64,000 nucleotides of DNA from Anoplopoma fimbria (GCF_027596085.1 NC_072462.1:21613421-21677420), one strand, 5' to 3'. Shown: positions 40,401 through 52,790, counted from the stretch's first letter. A program made the numbers and translations. The notes: a model not told the origin generated them from the sequence alone.

Positions 40401-43400
40401 TCGTCCTTTTGTGCTGTAGGTCTGTACTCAGGAGGATTGTCATCCCGGAAGAAGAAGAGGAGGATGGGAATGTACAGTCTGGTTCCCAAGAAGAAAACCA
40501 AAGTGCTTAAGCAGAGGACTGTGCTGGAAATGTTCAATGAACTACAGCAGTCTGCCAAGAGCCCCCAGGTCTGTGATCCTCCCATTGATCAAAACAAACA
40601 TTATTTAAAGGCATAAGAGGTAGGATCTTCCTGGACAACAATGTAAAGACTCAAGAGACATCACTCTCTTGATATTCATTTATGACCAACTAAGATTGTA
40701 TGCCGGTGTCTGTATATGCAGAGACACTGCCCTCTGCCTGGATTTTCCTATTTTTCTCTGTTCGGGACGTTTTTGGACATCAACCTCCTATAAAAATGTG
40801 CGACCAGGTACAAGACCGTAAGCACACATCAAATAGGAGGCCACGAAAATGGCCGACACTTCGTAGAAAGAACCCGCAAATACAGCAAGGCGAAAAAATG
40901 GAAAAAGCTTGTTCCAAAACAAGAGTGAATTTGCTGGCAACCTCCCTAACACTCGTTGGAAAGGAGGGGCAAACTTGTTGTGTTTGGAAATTTGCAACCA
41001 ACAAATCCTTCTCAGTGTGCCTTTTTAAGTGATCTCTTCATTTAGACACTCTGCCGACATCTCATTAAGACACAGAGGACTAATCAAAATCACTTTATTT
41101 GGCAGGTTTAAAATTGCACACAGACACACTTTTATTCACACATTCCACTCTTGAACGCTCTGTGAACCGTTCTTGAATGTCAGCATTCCATTTGAGATGG
41201 TTTACACCAGGTCAAGCATGTGTGTTTAAGTGGCATGTTTGTACCACACGCTCTCTTAGCTTTTTCAGTCTAATAAATTAACAAAATAAACTCCTAAAAT
41301 GTAACTTGTTTTGTATTAAACCATATGCTTTCTTAGTTCAAGTTTTTCTCTTTCACCAAACTAAGACTACCTTAATGTCTTGTTAACTCATTGTAAAACA
41401 CACTTAACTCAAACTCAACAGAAACAAAATAAAACTAGTCTTTCTGTCCACCCTAGTTTGGTCAAAATAAACCATTAATTCACAGATCTAGATGTGCTGG
41501 CTTTACACACGTTTCTTCCACTGTGCACTTTGTGTTAGCGCTTAGCTAGCTGCTCACAGAGCAGCGTCTCTCGTTCTTTGGAGGCAGACCATCAAATTAA
41601 AATGTCAATATTGCTCAAAAAACACCTCCCGTTGAGCTCTGCCAATAGCCAATATATTCGTCCAATCGCCCAACCCTGAAACTTATTATTCATGTTTAAC
41701 TATTTAATTTAATAGACAAGGCTTAAGTAATCGCAAGCACTGGTACATGAACTGTACCTAAAGAAAAAATCTGTCTCAAACTGACGAATATCTGATCAGC
41801 TTTCAGATCTGACGTCTGATGCCAGATTTTGAATTTTGAATTCAGTTGAACCCAATTTTTTTATTTTCCAGCATATTTTTAGATTGTTGTGATCATCATC
41901 TTGTCCGCTCTTGTCTCACAGGCTAAAGAGGTAGCAAACATAAATGGCGAGAAGGTGGAAAATGCATCTGAAGAGGAAGAGTCAGAAGAGGTGGAATCTG
42001 AGGAAGAGGAGCGACAGCAGCCAACAGAAGGACCTGTCAGTGCTGTCCAGGAAGCAGCATCTGAACCCATCTCTCAGGTTGGAACAAAATATAAATGATC
42101 CGGCCATGATATGTGATCACTTTATTTTTATGTTTAAGACAGTAGTGTGTATTTGTTTTATAAAAGGTTTTAATTAAAGTAGATGGAGCTTTTCAATCTT
42201 TTGATAAAAGTCAGGCAACAACTGTGTCGGGTGGCCCTTTGGGAAAGCGATAAATCACCTACAGATTAATTAGGATCGTAAAAGGATTAGTGATGACAAC
42301 ATGGCATATATTGAAACATTTCAGGTGCAAGCCTTCGGATGTTTAACTTGCTGTCTGTGGGGAAACTCCCCAGGTGAGCTTATTGTCAGCTGAAAAGATT
42401 TGACGTTCCTCCGAATAGAAAACAGTACTTCCATCCAAGTATCACTGTGTGCTTCTATGCATTAGAGTGAAGCCTGTTTTCGAAATGTCATGTGCTAAAC
42501 ACTGGGGATAAACTTTGCCTTCCGCTTGCGGTGGAGGTGGGAGATGAGCAGGAGTCTGAAGAGTCTGGAGAAGAAGAGGGAGAGGAGGAGGGCACAGAGT
42601 CTGACTTGGTAAGACCCTTCGTTATTACTCAGCCTAACTGCTTAGGAGTATTTGATATCATCATTGATCACCTCTTTTGCGTGAAGACAAAACATTTTGA
42701 AGATCATCTCTGTATCGTCTGCCTCAGAGCACAGAGTCCAGTCTGAAGAAGAAGTTGAAAAAGAAAATAAAGAGAGACAGCGCGTGGCTCAGGCCGTCCA
42801 GGAAACGGAAGAGGAGGATAAAAGCCAAAGGTGATTGCCGCTCCTGTCACACACACACACACACACACCTGTACCTGAGTCTCTCACCTTTGGTCCACAT
42901 GTTAAGCATCATTTTTTATTGGCTAAAAAAACAATACAGGTGGCTATGTAAACTAAAACAATTTTATAATAGCTTCAAGCTGATTATAAGCTCAGAAGTG
43001 CATGAAATCTAGATCGAGCACAGTTAAGCCCTGATGAAACAAGGGTTGTGCATTTGGGGGGGCAACTGTGTCTCGGAATATAGAGCGGGTCTAACCTATA
43101 ACACTCAACCTGGACTTCAGGATGAACCGATTCGAATTTGAAATAACATTTTTTGCCAACTAAAGAATTCATATTCTAATAATGTCAATTTCACACAAAT
43201 GTTTAAGAGGATAAAATGATGCAGTGATGACCTTTTTGACAGACATGGATGTAAACTGCACCATGACATGGTCACATGGTTGTTGGAGGCATACAAACCT
43301 GGTTTTAGGGTGACTTCATAAGACATGGCAACACAGACAGTCGAAGCTTCTATCGGAAACCTCAATCAAAGCATTAAATGTAACATCTGTTATAGTGACC

Positions 43401-46400
43401 GTCCTATCCATAAAGTAAACTACTCTATGGAGGGCGGAGCAAAGTTCTGGTGAGCAGGCGTATGAAGAACAGGGTGTCAAAAAAGAGACGACAAACTGGT
43501 TTGTAGTTAAAGACATTAAATTAATTTGTTGTTTGTGCTGACGACCGTTGCCCAGCGCGTGAACATGCAGCTCCACCAGAAACATCTCTAGTAAACTCAT
43601 TCAACTCAGACAGTGTGAGTTAGTCTCACCTGTTCAACTGGTTTATAGATTTCTGTATTTCTTAATTGTGTTGTCATGCAGATTTTTGTTTTTACATGTC
43701 TCACTTTCTTTCAAACACCAACATGAGAATGATTTGATTGACTGTAGCATCGTTTTCTATATTTCTGTGACTTGTTTGAACGCGATAGTAAACTAAGAGT
43801 GAAGCATTTTCTTACTGATGGCTGTGGTTTTGCTCAGAACTGGAAGCAGTGGATCAGCCTCAGGCTTCAGCTCAGGCTTCAGCTCAGGCTTCAGCTCAGG
43901 CTTCAGCTCAGGCCGAGCTGGGTGATGGGAAGGAGCGCACGCAGATTTCCTCACCCGAGCCCGTCAACTTCAACAAGCCCCAAGAGCCAACGGTTCCCTC
44001 ACAGAACAAAGGTGAGATAAGAAGAAATGAGGAAACGTGTTACACTGATAATTATTAGTGTTGAAATGTTTCCACCACTTACAATAATTATGTTTTATTA
44101 CTATATCTAATGTTAATTTAAATGTGTTTAGTCAATTATGTAGAACAAGGTTTCCCATAAGCATAACAGACCAAAAGAAAGTCCACTCCACCAGCATCAT
44201 GCATCATTTTATATTTTTTATATTGTAAATCTGTGTGTCAGAAACACATTTTGGTGTCCACAGACCACTGACTGTCTGGTGCATCATACTGGTCACTTTC
44301 GATTCAAACAAACTTTACTTTTCCAAGGTGTTTATTTGTTTTCCTGTTGATATCACAGCTGTTCCTACTCAGAGCAGCAGACTGTCCGTCAGTATGGCTT
44401 GGTTCAATATTTGTTTGGTACCAATAAAAAGATTTTTGAAGCACTATCGAAAAATCGTCAGGTTTGAAACTTTGCATGGAATGCCTGGTCAGATCTGTAA
44501 TCTTGTTTACTTATTCTGTGATTTGAATTAGAATTTGGTGAATTTGAGTCTATTTCCTTTAAGTATGTTAATAAGTAAGTGAAACATTGTGCAGATGCTT
44601 ATGTTTAGACATCATTTAGAACAAAATAAGTTTGAGTCCTCGTTGGATGATATATTGCTACATTTGCAGTCAATGTATGATTTAGTGCATCGGGTCCTTC
44701 TGCTGATTTTAACTGAAACTAAAATAAATTGATACTGAAGTTAATGAAGGTAACATCTGACTTTGTGTGTTTGCAGAAATTTCAGGGTCAGCGATCGAGG
44801 AGGCCCAGGAGCTTCCGCTTTGCAGCTGCCGCATGGAGACGCCCAAGAGTCGAGAGATTCTCACGCTGGCAGACAGGAAGTGCATGGCCACGGAGAGTGT
44901 TGACGGACAGCTGACCCGCTGCCAGGGTGCCATACTGAAACATGAAATGATGCGTCCCTCCAACTCTGTTCAGCTGCTGGTTCTGTGCGAGGACCACCGC
45001 AACGGCATGGTGAAGCACCAGTGCTGCCCCGGCTGTGGCTTCTTCTGCAGGGCTGTGAGTGATCACTGTCTTTTATTAATGTCAGGGCTTCAGCTGCAGA
45101 TTGATCATGTCTCACTGGATGTGGATGAACACGGGGCCGCTGTCAAGGGCAGAGTCTACTAAGTGTAGAGCAACTTATGCAACCCATTGTTCTTACATAT
45201 TAACAGCAATTAAAACTACAAAATCCAGTTTTTGAGTTTCCTGTGAATTAAACACACAAGGATAAAGAAAATAACATTTAAAGGTGCTGAATTCCAAATT
45301 CAGAGCATTTTGTATCTATGAATGAAGAATTGCCTACAACATATTATTTTGGTTTGTATATTTTCACTTAACAATTATTCAGAAATATTAGCATATATAA
45401 ATTAATTTATATTACAATCAGTAATTGCAGCCATAAAGTGGGGTTTTAGAGAAACCAGACTATGTAAACTCATGCTTTTGATTTTCTGCCTTAACTTCTC
45501 CTAGTAATCTGGTTTCTTCTGTGAACACCGTTTATAGTGAAGACTATTGGGTTTCCCTTACAGAGTCTTATTTGCTTTTTGTTGTGCAGGGGACCTTCAT
45601 GGAGTGCCAACCAGACCTCAGCATCTCTCACCGTTTCCATAGTGCTTGTGCCTCGGTGCTGAAAGGTCAAAGCTTCTGTCCCCACTGTGGAGAGGAGGCC
45701 AGCAAGGCCAAGGAGGTCACCATCGCCAAGGCCGACACCACCTCCACCGTTCCCCCCGTGCTCACACATGGACCTGCCACGCCCGGGGTCCCCGAGGGCC
45801 GAGCAGACACCACCACTGGCAGGTAAAGTACCACCTAGGGGGTCAGAATGGGCAGGAAGTTACCTGACATGATTATCAAAGGGTGTATGATGTTCATGTC
45901 AGGAGAAAATAATACTTAGTAGCCTCCTGTTTAATATGTATGAACAATTTAAGGGCAGCATAAAATATCGAGCCCAAAAGAAAAGTCAGTCATGCACTGC
46001 ACTCCTGAAGTACTCTGTCCTTTTTCCCCCAGCTCCTCTCGTCTGGCTGTGGGGGCTGAAGTCAGCGGCAGGGCCGACAGCTCGCTGTCTATTCGTTCTG
46101 CACACGGACTGGACACCTCTGCCATTCCTGGTTCATCCAGGACCTCAACACTGCTGGCTGGGTTGGGGACAACGGTGCCACCTGCAGTCCCTCAAGGACC
46201 ACCTAAAGAGACACTAGAGAGCATCCTGGTGGCACTAGACACAGAGAAGTTCGTTCTAACACCAGACTGTCATCATGATTTATCTGAATGACCAAAGAGC
46301 CCGTAGCTTTTAGACAAACATGGACAACCTACTAACTTTTAGTTAACTTTTTTCTTGTGTGTGTTACAGGCCAAAGAAGCTGCGTTTTCACCCCAAACAG

Positions 46401-49400
46401 CTTTACCTCTCAGCCAAACAGGGAGAACTCAAGAAGGTCTTGCTCATGTTGGGTATGGTAACCTTGCCTCATCAATCATGTTCTACATAAAATCTTTTTT
46501 TTGTCTTTTCTTTGTATGCATCTAACACTTGTGCAACAATTTTATGCTAATTATTTTTCTCCATCTAACTTTCAGTGGACGGTATCGACCCTAACTTTAA
46601 GATGGATACTCAGAACAAACGCACCCCTCTCCACGCTGCAGCAGAGGGGGGATACAAAGACATCTGCCACATGCTAGTACAGGTAAGAGTCTTTTACTGG
46701 TTGTCTTTCAGTGCAGCCCTGTACTTACTCCTGTGGTCATGAATAAGGTTGATTTAGAAGCCTAGTTTGATGTTTTAAGTTGATAAATGTCATACTATGT
46801 CTCTTAAAAAATGATACTTAAGATACTTTAGGACTATGGCAAGCTCTATTGAGTTCTTTAACCGGTGTCTGACGTATGCCAATTCAGGCGGGAGCAAATT
46901 TGGACATGTGTGACGAAGATCAGCGGACGCCACTGATGGAGGCCTGTGAGAACAACTACATGGAGACGGTCCAGTACCTGCTGAGAGCTGGAGCCAGTGC
47001 TACGCACAAGGTTAACATGCATCTAGTTTTTCTTTCATCAGCCAACTACAGTGATGAATAATTTGACTTTTTAATTTTTTGGCAGCGGTCATACTGGTGC
47101 TTTTTGTCAAAATGAAATACAAAAAACTGCAAATAAGGATGTTAAAGTGACATTAATTATTTTATCACGTGAATAAATGTATATGAATAGAAACTGTCAA
47201 TAACTGAAAATGAATAATTGATTCTCTGCTGCCCTCAGGATGTTGAAGGATTCACATGTCTCCATCTAGCGGCAAAGTCTGGCCATTACAACATTGTAGA
47301 GCACCTTCTGTCCACAGGACTAATCAACATCAACTGTCAGGTTGGTACAGTTTCACATTTTCCAGTCATTTTGATCCTCTCAGTGGTTTCAGGTTTATTA
47401 TAGTCTTGATATGAGACATGAGCTTTTGCTCAAGGATGTTATCACCACCACCTTATCATTCAGTAGCATTTGATGCTGCTGTCCAATCATGTTCTCCGCT
47501 AGCTGATCACATGTCTGGCTGTGTGACCATACATAGATGCACATGTCTGATAAGGTAGCGAACAGCTGATTGTTAAGAATGCCTTAGCAGAGTTCAGAAA
47601 TTAGTTCATGACATTTGACTGTAAGACTTGAGAGCTCAGTTAACTAATGAGATAAGTCTTTAAGGCTTTATGCTAAGCTAAGGTAAGCTAACAGGTAGCT
47701 GGCAATTTTAATAATTCAAGGATAATTTAGCATCCAGACATTAGAGTGGCAAAAACATATTTAAAGTCTTGCACTAACATTACCTCAATTATTGTTTAAT
47801 AATAATTCCAACTTAGGTTAAACTATTTTGGCTGAAGATGCTAGAGAGATGATCTGAGATCTGTTAGCATAAAGAAAAAGGTTCAAATCTTCTCAAAATT
47901 GACTTTTGTAGTAAATTGAAATCTCCATCAGCTGCTAGGTTCACATTCAGCAAATAATCAGTTTATTTCAGATGTTCAGTTTATCAAACATTGTCAAAAC
48001 ACTTGGCTCCGAGGAAAGATCTGCAGTTTGATGGAACAGACTAAAATAACTTTATTTGATTGGAGAGTGGCTCCATTTAATGTTTTTCTAAAGTTGTACA
48101 GAGTATTTAAATGTAAATGTTCTGTATCGACTGTTTGCTTCCTTCAAATGCACTTTGATGAGGGTATATTAGATATAGACGGGTGAGGTGGTTATGCAGA
48201 GCTCAGAGAAAGTACTGAACTGCGTCTGACGCGTCTTTGTTTGGAATGCCTGACTCTGCTGCAAGAAGGTATCCATTAGGGCAGTGAATTTGGATGAACA
48301 AAGTGGGTAAAAGTGCCGTCATGTAGGTAGTAATGTTTCAGCTTCGCTAATCAGTTTGCTGAGCTTGAAAGTATTATCTTTCCCTCAGGATGATGGAGGT
48401 TGGACAGCCATGATCTGGGCGACAGAGTACAAGCATGTGGACCAGGTGAATCTGCTTCTGTGCAAAGGAGCTGACATCAACATCAGGGACAAGGTTGGCT
48501 CAGGAGTCTGTCCACTCTTTGTGTCACTTGCTTTACACAGAATCAAATATTGTGTAATTGCTGGTTTGTGTTGTTCTGTTGTCTAGGAAGAGAACATCTG
48601 CCTTCACTGGGCAGCGTTCTCAGGCAGCGTGGAGATCGCTGAGCTGCTCCTGAACGCCCGCTGTGACCTGCAGGCTGTCAACGTCCACGGAGACTCTCCT
48701 CTGCACATCGCTGCTCGGGAGAATCGCTTAGAATGCGTCACGTGAGTTACTGCCTCCAGGAAAAAAATAAAGCTTCGAGAAAAAATTAAATAAGTAGCTT
48801 TTTGAACTGTAGTTTAAAACAAGATTTGATTCAAAAGATTAAAAATAAAGCTGTTCAGAAGCGGCTTGTTGTTGTTGATCAGAGAAATGTGGTCTCCTCA
48901 GGCTTTTCCTGGGTCGAGGAGCAGATGTGTTTCTGAAGAACCGCGAGGGAGAAACTCCTCCAGACTGCTGCAGCCACAACTCCAAGGCCTGGGCGACCCT
49001 GCAGGCCAACAGGAGGGAGAAGGACGCCAAGAGCAACAGGCTCTCTCGAGTGGAGGAAAAAGTCCTTCAGAGGTGGAACACTGCAGTTTTCACCCCAGCA
49101 TTTGACCATCAGATTTTTTTTTTGGCTTGTAAATCTTTGACAGCCCCTAACCAACGTGTTCTCCGTTCACAGTGATATAGGTCTGGGGCAGGAGAGGGTT
49201 CCCCTTCCCTGTGTCAACTCTGTCGACAGTGAACCTTACCCAGATGACTACAAATACATCCCGGAAAACTGTGTCACCTCCCCCATGAACATCGACAGGA
49301 ACATAACACACTTACAGGTGAGTTAGAAACCATTTCATCAGGTATTCTTAAGGAAACTGTGATTGGCAGTGTGAGGTGACCAATAAAAGCTTATCTTCTT

Positions 49401-49511
49401 AATCCACAGTACTGTGTTTGTAAAGAAGACTGTTCGACAAGTATCTGCATGTGTGGGCAACTCAGTCTGCGCTGCTGGTACGACAAGGTAAGAGATTCAC
49501 GCAGAGTCACA

Positions 49512-49545
<34 letters not shown>

Positions 49546-51718
49546 CTTCATTTAACAAGATGCATCAGAAAGTATGTGGCCGACCGAACCAGCCTAAACC
49601 ATGAAAATGTATATATGACATATAAATATATCATGCAGTCTTGATGACCATGAGGGCTTTATCCTGCGCATACTGTAGCTACATCTTAATATATGTATTT
49701 TTTGTTGTGTTTAGAGAGGTTGTCTTCTACCTGAATTCTGCCGTGAGGAGCCTCCTCTCATCTTTGAGTGCAACCATGCGTGCTCCTGTTGGAGGACTTG
49801 CAAGAATCGCGTAGTGCAAAATGGAATCAGGTATTCAAACTTCATCTCAATGTGTATACAAAGAAGAAAAACGTTCTGTAACTAAATCTACTGAAGGTTA
49901 TCTGTCAGGTTAATTCTGTTTTTGAATGCCTGACAGTTCTTACAACTTTGTTGGTGGTAGAATTGTGCGAGGATGTCTCGTTGTAACTATCTTACATAGT
50001 TAAGGCTGGGAGGTCTATAAATGTAAGGGAATAATTTGAAATTGTTACGTTAAAGATGTTGTGTATCTTCCAGGACCAGGCTTCAGCTCTTCAGGACCAG
50101 TAAGAAGGGCTGGGGTGTCCGTGCAGTACAGGACATACCACAGGGGACCTTTGTATGCGAGTAAGTCCTGTTCACAAATAAAACTGTTTATATTTCACCT
50201 TTCATATTTGAGCCACAAATGCAGCCACAGCTGGCATCCTTGCTGATCTGTCAGTGATGTTTTATTTATTTGGGCAAAACACAGAACAGGCATGATGTGT
50301 CACTTTCCCCCCAATTTACAAACCTGCTACTCTCACACATGCAGTGTCTGCATCTCCTGACAGAAGGTAGCAGCTTTTTCCCAGTCAGAAGTGCTGTCAA
50401 TGTCACTGGGGTGTTCTGCTGTTGTGCCAGTCACTAGACTACTAATGCATTGTAACTATGTTTGACAGCTTTTAATTTTTTTTAATAACAACATTCAGAG
50501 TTCGTGTGCCACCTCAAAAAAGGTGTTGGCTAACACCAATAAAACACTTCTCGGTATATTTTGATTCCTGATCCAAACCTTGGTTTAATAAAAAGTTGCT
50601 ATGTTGTTTTATCACGAGCACAGTAACTTCAAGGATAAGTCAAGTCAGAATTATTCATATAGCCCAATATCACAAATTTGCCTCAAGTGGATTTACAGTC
50701 TGTACAAATAATGCATATAACCGGAGCAGTAATAGCAGTGGTAACAAAAGCAGAAATAATAACAACAAAATGATTAAAAAGGCATGTTAATGTCCTAAAA
50801 CAGCTGGTCACTGTACTTTTACACAAACATCACTCAAACAGGAGGAAATACATTGGGGGCTAAATTCAGTAGCAGATTATTACACATTTGGTGATGTGTT
50901 AATGGTGATGAAGGAACATGTCATCCAGAGCAACAGTGTGGCTTATTGATGTGTTGTTAATAGTTTTTTGAGTTCCATGTCAGCCTTTCTTTCTCGAATG
51001 TCCTTCATCACTATTGTGTTAATCATTTGATAGTCCATTACATTTGCATTGAATGCATTAAATAAATACAATAAAACAATCCATTTGGCAATTAATAATT
51101 ACAGTTCCTTATTCCTTCTGTAGAAGTAATACTTTAACAACAATGTGATAGACATATTTTTTTTTTTTTTCATTTTTGTTTGTCTCTGCTTTAACATTTG
51201 AGATCATGTTATGTGTAAGCAGCATCACAAACAATGTAATCAATTCCAACTCAAAGTATCCACCGTCAACCGTCAAGTACACATAAAAAAAGAAATTCTG
51301 GAGGATTCACTGAAGCCATGTAAAATATGTGTTTTTTTAGTCCCTTATGTTAACCTCACTGTTGGTTCGTGTGCCATTTTGTTTTCTTAACTTTTTTGTT
51401 GGTTTGTTTGTTGGTCTAGCCGGTCTTTGCCGATTGGTTAAAGTTATTACAGAAAAAAAGGCTTTTTTATTTTGTGCTGTCTGTCTAAGAAACAACTTAA
51501 CATTCTAATATTTCTCACTGCTTATTGAAAAGAGTCAGGGGACGCATGTACATCAAAGCAGAATTATAAAGCCTGACGTCATCATTGATGTCTTGATAAA
51601 CTGAGTAAAATATATTTTAAAATACATATACATATGTAATACATACAGTTAATCATCCACTCACTCACTCACTCATGATTTTATAAAATCAAAAGCTAAT
51701 ATTGTTCAGTGTTGAATA

Positions 51719-51785
<67 letters not shown>

Positions 51786-52790
51786 GTTATTTATGTGATT
51801 AAAAAATAACCTTTTGGGTTCAACATTTTAAAATGTTTGAAAATACATGAAAGGTTTACCAGCAGGGAGGCTAAATCTTTGAAGCTCAGTATCTCAGAAC
51901 TGCAGTCTTTGATAATAAAACCATAAAAATTCCACGTCCATGAGATCTTGACGTGTGGTAAACAGCATCAGCATTAAAACATGTCAGTGATGTCTACAGC
52001 TACTGACGGGTCGCCTGCTTTTGAACAGGTACGTAGGTGAGATCATCTCGGAAGCAGAAGCAGAAATGAGGCAGAATGACACTTACCTGTTCAGCCTGGA
52101 TGATAAGGTAAAGTACCGATGTGTTATTATACTGAAAACATCGTCTATAATAATTAAAACCTTCACTCTGATAGTTTCCTACTTACTACTTAATCATTAA
52201 GTGTGTAGTAGCTGTTTACTTTGGGATTTCTTCCCGTGCAGAATTCTTTCACCTGTGCACTTGCAGCCTTTTTCTAGTTTCTAGCTCATTTATCTTCCTT
52301 TACAGCCACAAGATCTATACTGCATCGATGCTCGTTTCTATGGAAACATCAGCCGCTTCCTCAATCACATGTGCGAGCCCAACTTGTTTGCCTGTCGAGT
52401 GTTCACAACGCACCAGGACCTTCGTTTCCCACACATTGCCTTCTTTGCCAGTGAGAACATCAAGGCTGGAGAGGAGCTTGGGTAACATTTTATTTATTTT
52501 TTACCAATAAAAAGAAAGAAATGTTTATTTTCAACCCTGGAAGTACGATTAATGACAGTACTTTTCTATAATAATTAGCTCTCTCACCCCCCCCTCTCAG
52601 ATTTAATTACGGCGACCACTTCTGGGAAGTCAAAAGCAAGTTGTTCAGCTGCGAATGCGGCTCTTCCAAGTGCAAGTACTCGTCGGCGGCCATGGCGTCA
52701 CTGCAGGCGGACAGCACACCGGATGGCCAACAGCAGCCCAGTGCATCACCTGACACCAGCTCTTCCAACAGTCCCTCCAGTCCTTCCTAA
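28374..52790 (+). CDS. ehmt1: EHMT1 (GLP), histone H3 lysine-9 mono/dimethyltransferase; 26 coding exons
   Basis: The complete gene is visible. All 26 exons join in consistent phase to give 1,344 aa (human about 1,298). Exon 1 is 28,374-28,394 (MASVGPE) and the stop is TAA at 52,788-52,790. GLP works with G9a in the nucleus to write H3K9me1/2 and to silence euchromatic genes. Order in the protein: low-complexity N-terminus with [10 protein letters not shown] and [10 protein letters not shown] blocks; acidic region (about 363-440); Cys-rich region (about 535-650); ankyrin repeats (about 780-1,040); pre-SET zinc cluster (about 1,070-1,165); SET and post-SET (about 1,168-1,310). Exon blocks are itemised in separate entries. 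No frameshift or premature stop was found. Fish may carry two ehmt1 copies; I cannot tell which this is. Confidence 0.97.
29395..29694 (-). mobile_element. V-SINE, nearly full length
   Basis: On the minus strand: a tRNA-like head with A box (TGGCGTAGTGGAGA, 29,671-29,684) and B box (GGTTCGATACC, 29,630-29,640), the conserved central block GTCCTTGGGCAAGACACTTA, and a tail shared with the local L2/CR1 LINE (CGCTTTGGATAAAAGCGTCT) ending in (TGTAA)n. The shared tail explains how the SINE borrows the LINE machinery. Confidence 0.92.
29880..30182 (+). mobile_element. L2/CR1-type LINE 3' tail, plus orientation; putative transduction source
   Basis: 3' UTR and tail of the same LINE family as 25,246-25,615, reversed. 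It ends in GACTGTAATGTAATGTAT, a short tail. From 29,985 onward, this tail plus the 509 bp of flank after it is almost identical to 59,447-60,149. Confidence 0.9.
29985..30691 (+). repeat. Source copy of a ~700 bp duplication (partner 59,447-60,149)
   Basis: Contains 198 bp of LINE tail plus 509 bp of ordinary intron sequence. By eye, the only differences from the partner are one substitution (AATTT versus AATCT near the start) and two GT units in a GT repeat. The LINE here extends further 5' than in the partner, so this is the likely donor. Confidence 0.92.
32160..32760. repeat. Dispersed fish repeat, decayed
   Basis: Pieces such as AGCTGAGGCTAATGGGACTG, GACCTGAAGATGGTAGAT and GTTGAGATATTTCAGTGTGG follow the order of the same repeat family as 5,200-5,400. 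The element is interrupted and degraded. Confidence 0.6.
34351..34482. repeat. (CT)n microsatellite pair
   Basis: Two CT runs (34,351-34,396 and about 34,420-34,482) separated by a short C/A-rich spacer. Confidence 0.98.
34507..34524 (+). CDS. Possible ehmt1 alternative microexon or alternative start exon
   Basis: After the long CT tract, an AG at 34,505-34,506 is followed by 18 bases encoding AMRRKQ and a donor GTATGA. Alternatively ATG at 34,501 starts MEAMRRKQ. Both end in phase 0 and would join in frame to exon 2 at 38,036. There is no conservation evidence. Confidence 0.15.
36373..36385 (+). promoter_or_regulatory. CTCF-like motif in ehmt1 intron 1
   Basis: CCACTAGGGGGAG fits the CTCF core consensus. 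Motif match only. Confidence 0.3.
38036..42830 (+). other. ehmt1: ehmt1 exons 2-8 (N-terminal low-complexity and acidic region)
   Basis: Exons: 38,036-38,126; 38,222-38,751; 39,980-40,274; 40,420-40,568; 41,922-42,077; 42,537-42,608; 42,728-42,830. Exon 3 carries SNGFILTKQ, then the Gln run QQQQQ, and ends after IHRARKTM, a block conserved in GLP. Exon 4 is Pro/Ala-rich. Exon 5 has the basic SRKKKRRMG block followed by [17 protein letters not shown]. Exons 6-7 are Glu-rich (residues about 363-438). Exon 8 returns to basic (Lys/Arg-rich, ending IKAK). The acceptor of exon 7 (42,536) was chosen because it follows a pyrimidine-rich stretch and keeps phase 0; the exact site is less certain than the others. 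Confidence 0.9.
38765..39115 (-). mobile_element. Tc1/mariner-type transposase remnant in ehmt1 intron 3
   Basis: Minus-strand translation gives [34 protein letters not shown] and HIWDELKK. These are the C-terminal catalytic-region blocks of Tc1-like DD(34-35)E transposases. Substitutions in the usual FQHDN and SPDLNPIE blocks (here FQHDI and IPDINLIQ), and the missing N-terminal half, show it is dead. It begins about 14 bp after the exon 3 donor site. Confidence 0.85.
43838..45822 (+). other. ehmt1: ehmt1 exons 9-11 (linker and Cys-rich region)
   Basis: Exons: 43,838-44,011; 44,777-45,054; 45,590-45,822. Exon 9 encodes a linker with four tandem QASA repeats. Exons 10-11 encode the cysteine-rich region conserved between GLP and G9a: [13 protein letters not shown], then [14 protein letters not shown], then [15 protein letters not shown], and finally [20 protein letters not shown]. 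The Cys/His spacing is typical of a zinc-binding fold. Confidence 0.96.
43862..43912 (+). repeat. 12-bp tandem repeat in ehmt1 exon 9 coding QASA
   Basis: Four tandem CAGGCTTCAGCT units that keep the frame, encoding [16 protein letters not shown], followed by QAE. The copies are identical at DNA level, which indicates recent expansion. Confidence 0.97.
46033..49072 (+). other. ehmt1: ehmt1 exons 12-19 (ankyrin repeat domain)
   Basis: Exons: 46,033-46,248; 46,370-46,452; 46,576-46,682; 46,888-47,010; 47,239-47,340; 48,389-48,493; 48,587-48,741; 48,902-49,072. The ankyrin repeats bind H3 carrying mono- or dimethyl-lysine 9. The aromatic cage is present: the Trp pair and Glu in [18 protein letters not shown] and the Trp in [12 protein letters not shown]. 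Typical repeat text includes [23 protein letters not shown] and [12 protein letters not shown]. Most introns are placed at similar points in successive repeats. The exon 12 donor GTTCGT is weak. Confidence 0.96.
50161..52028 (+). other. ehmt1 intron 23, with SINE-like fragment and (GT)n
   Basis: Around 50,643-50,725 the text TTATTCATATAGCCCAATAT then CACAAATTTGCCTCAAG is a dispersed repeat common in fish. A (GT)n run of about 31 units lies at 51,721-51,782. Nothing else recognised. Confidence 0.7.
51721..51782. repeat. (GT)n microsatellite
   Basis: Uninterrupted GT dinucleotides. Confidence 0.98.

Larger units (their letters stand above)
49173..52790 (+). other. ehmt1: ehmt1 exons 20-26 (pre-SET, SET, post-SET)
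   Basis: Exons: 49,173-49,317; 49,410-49,487; 49,715-49,830; 50,074-50,160; 52,029-52,107; 52,306-52,481; 52,601-52,790. Pre-SET zinc-cluster cysteines are seen in [20 protein letters not shown] and [23 protein letters not shown] signatures: [37 protein letters not shown] (the NHxCxPN cofactor-binding block) and [10 protein letters not shown] with the catalytic-site Tyr. Post-SET CxCxxxxC is CECGSSKC. A Ser/Pro-rich tail follows to the stop. The catalytic core looks intact. Confidence 0.97.

Noticed and set aside
40700..41032. 110-aa open frame in ehmt1 intron 5
   Set aside because: The exon 5 to exon 6 junction is in phase without it, and it has no domain-like sequence or strong splice sites.
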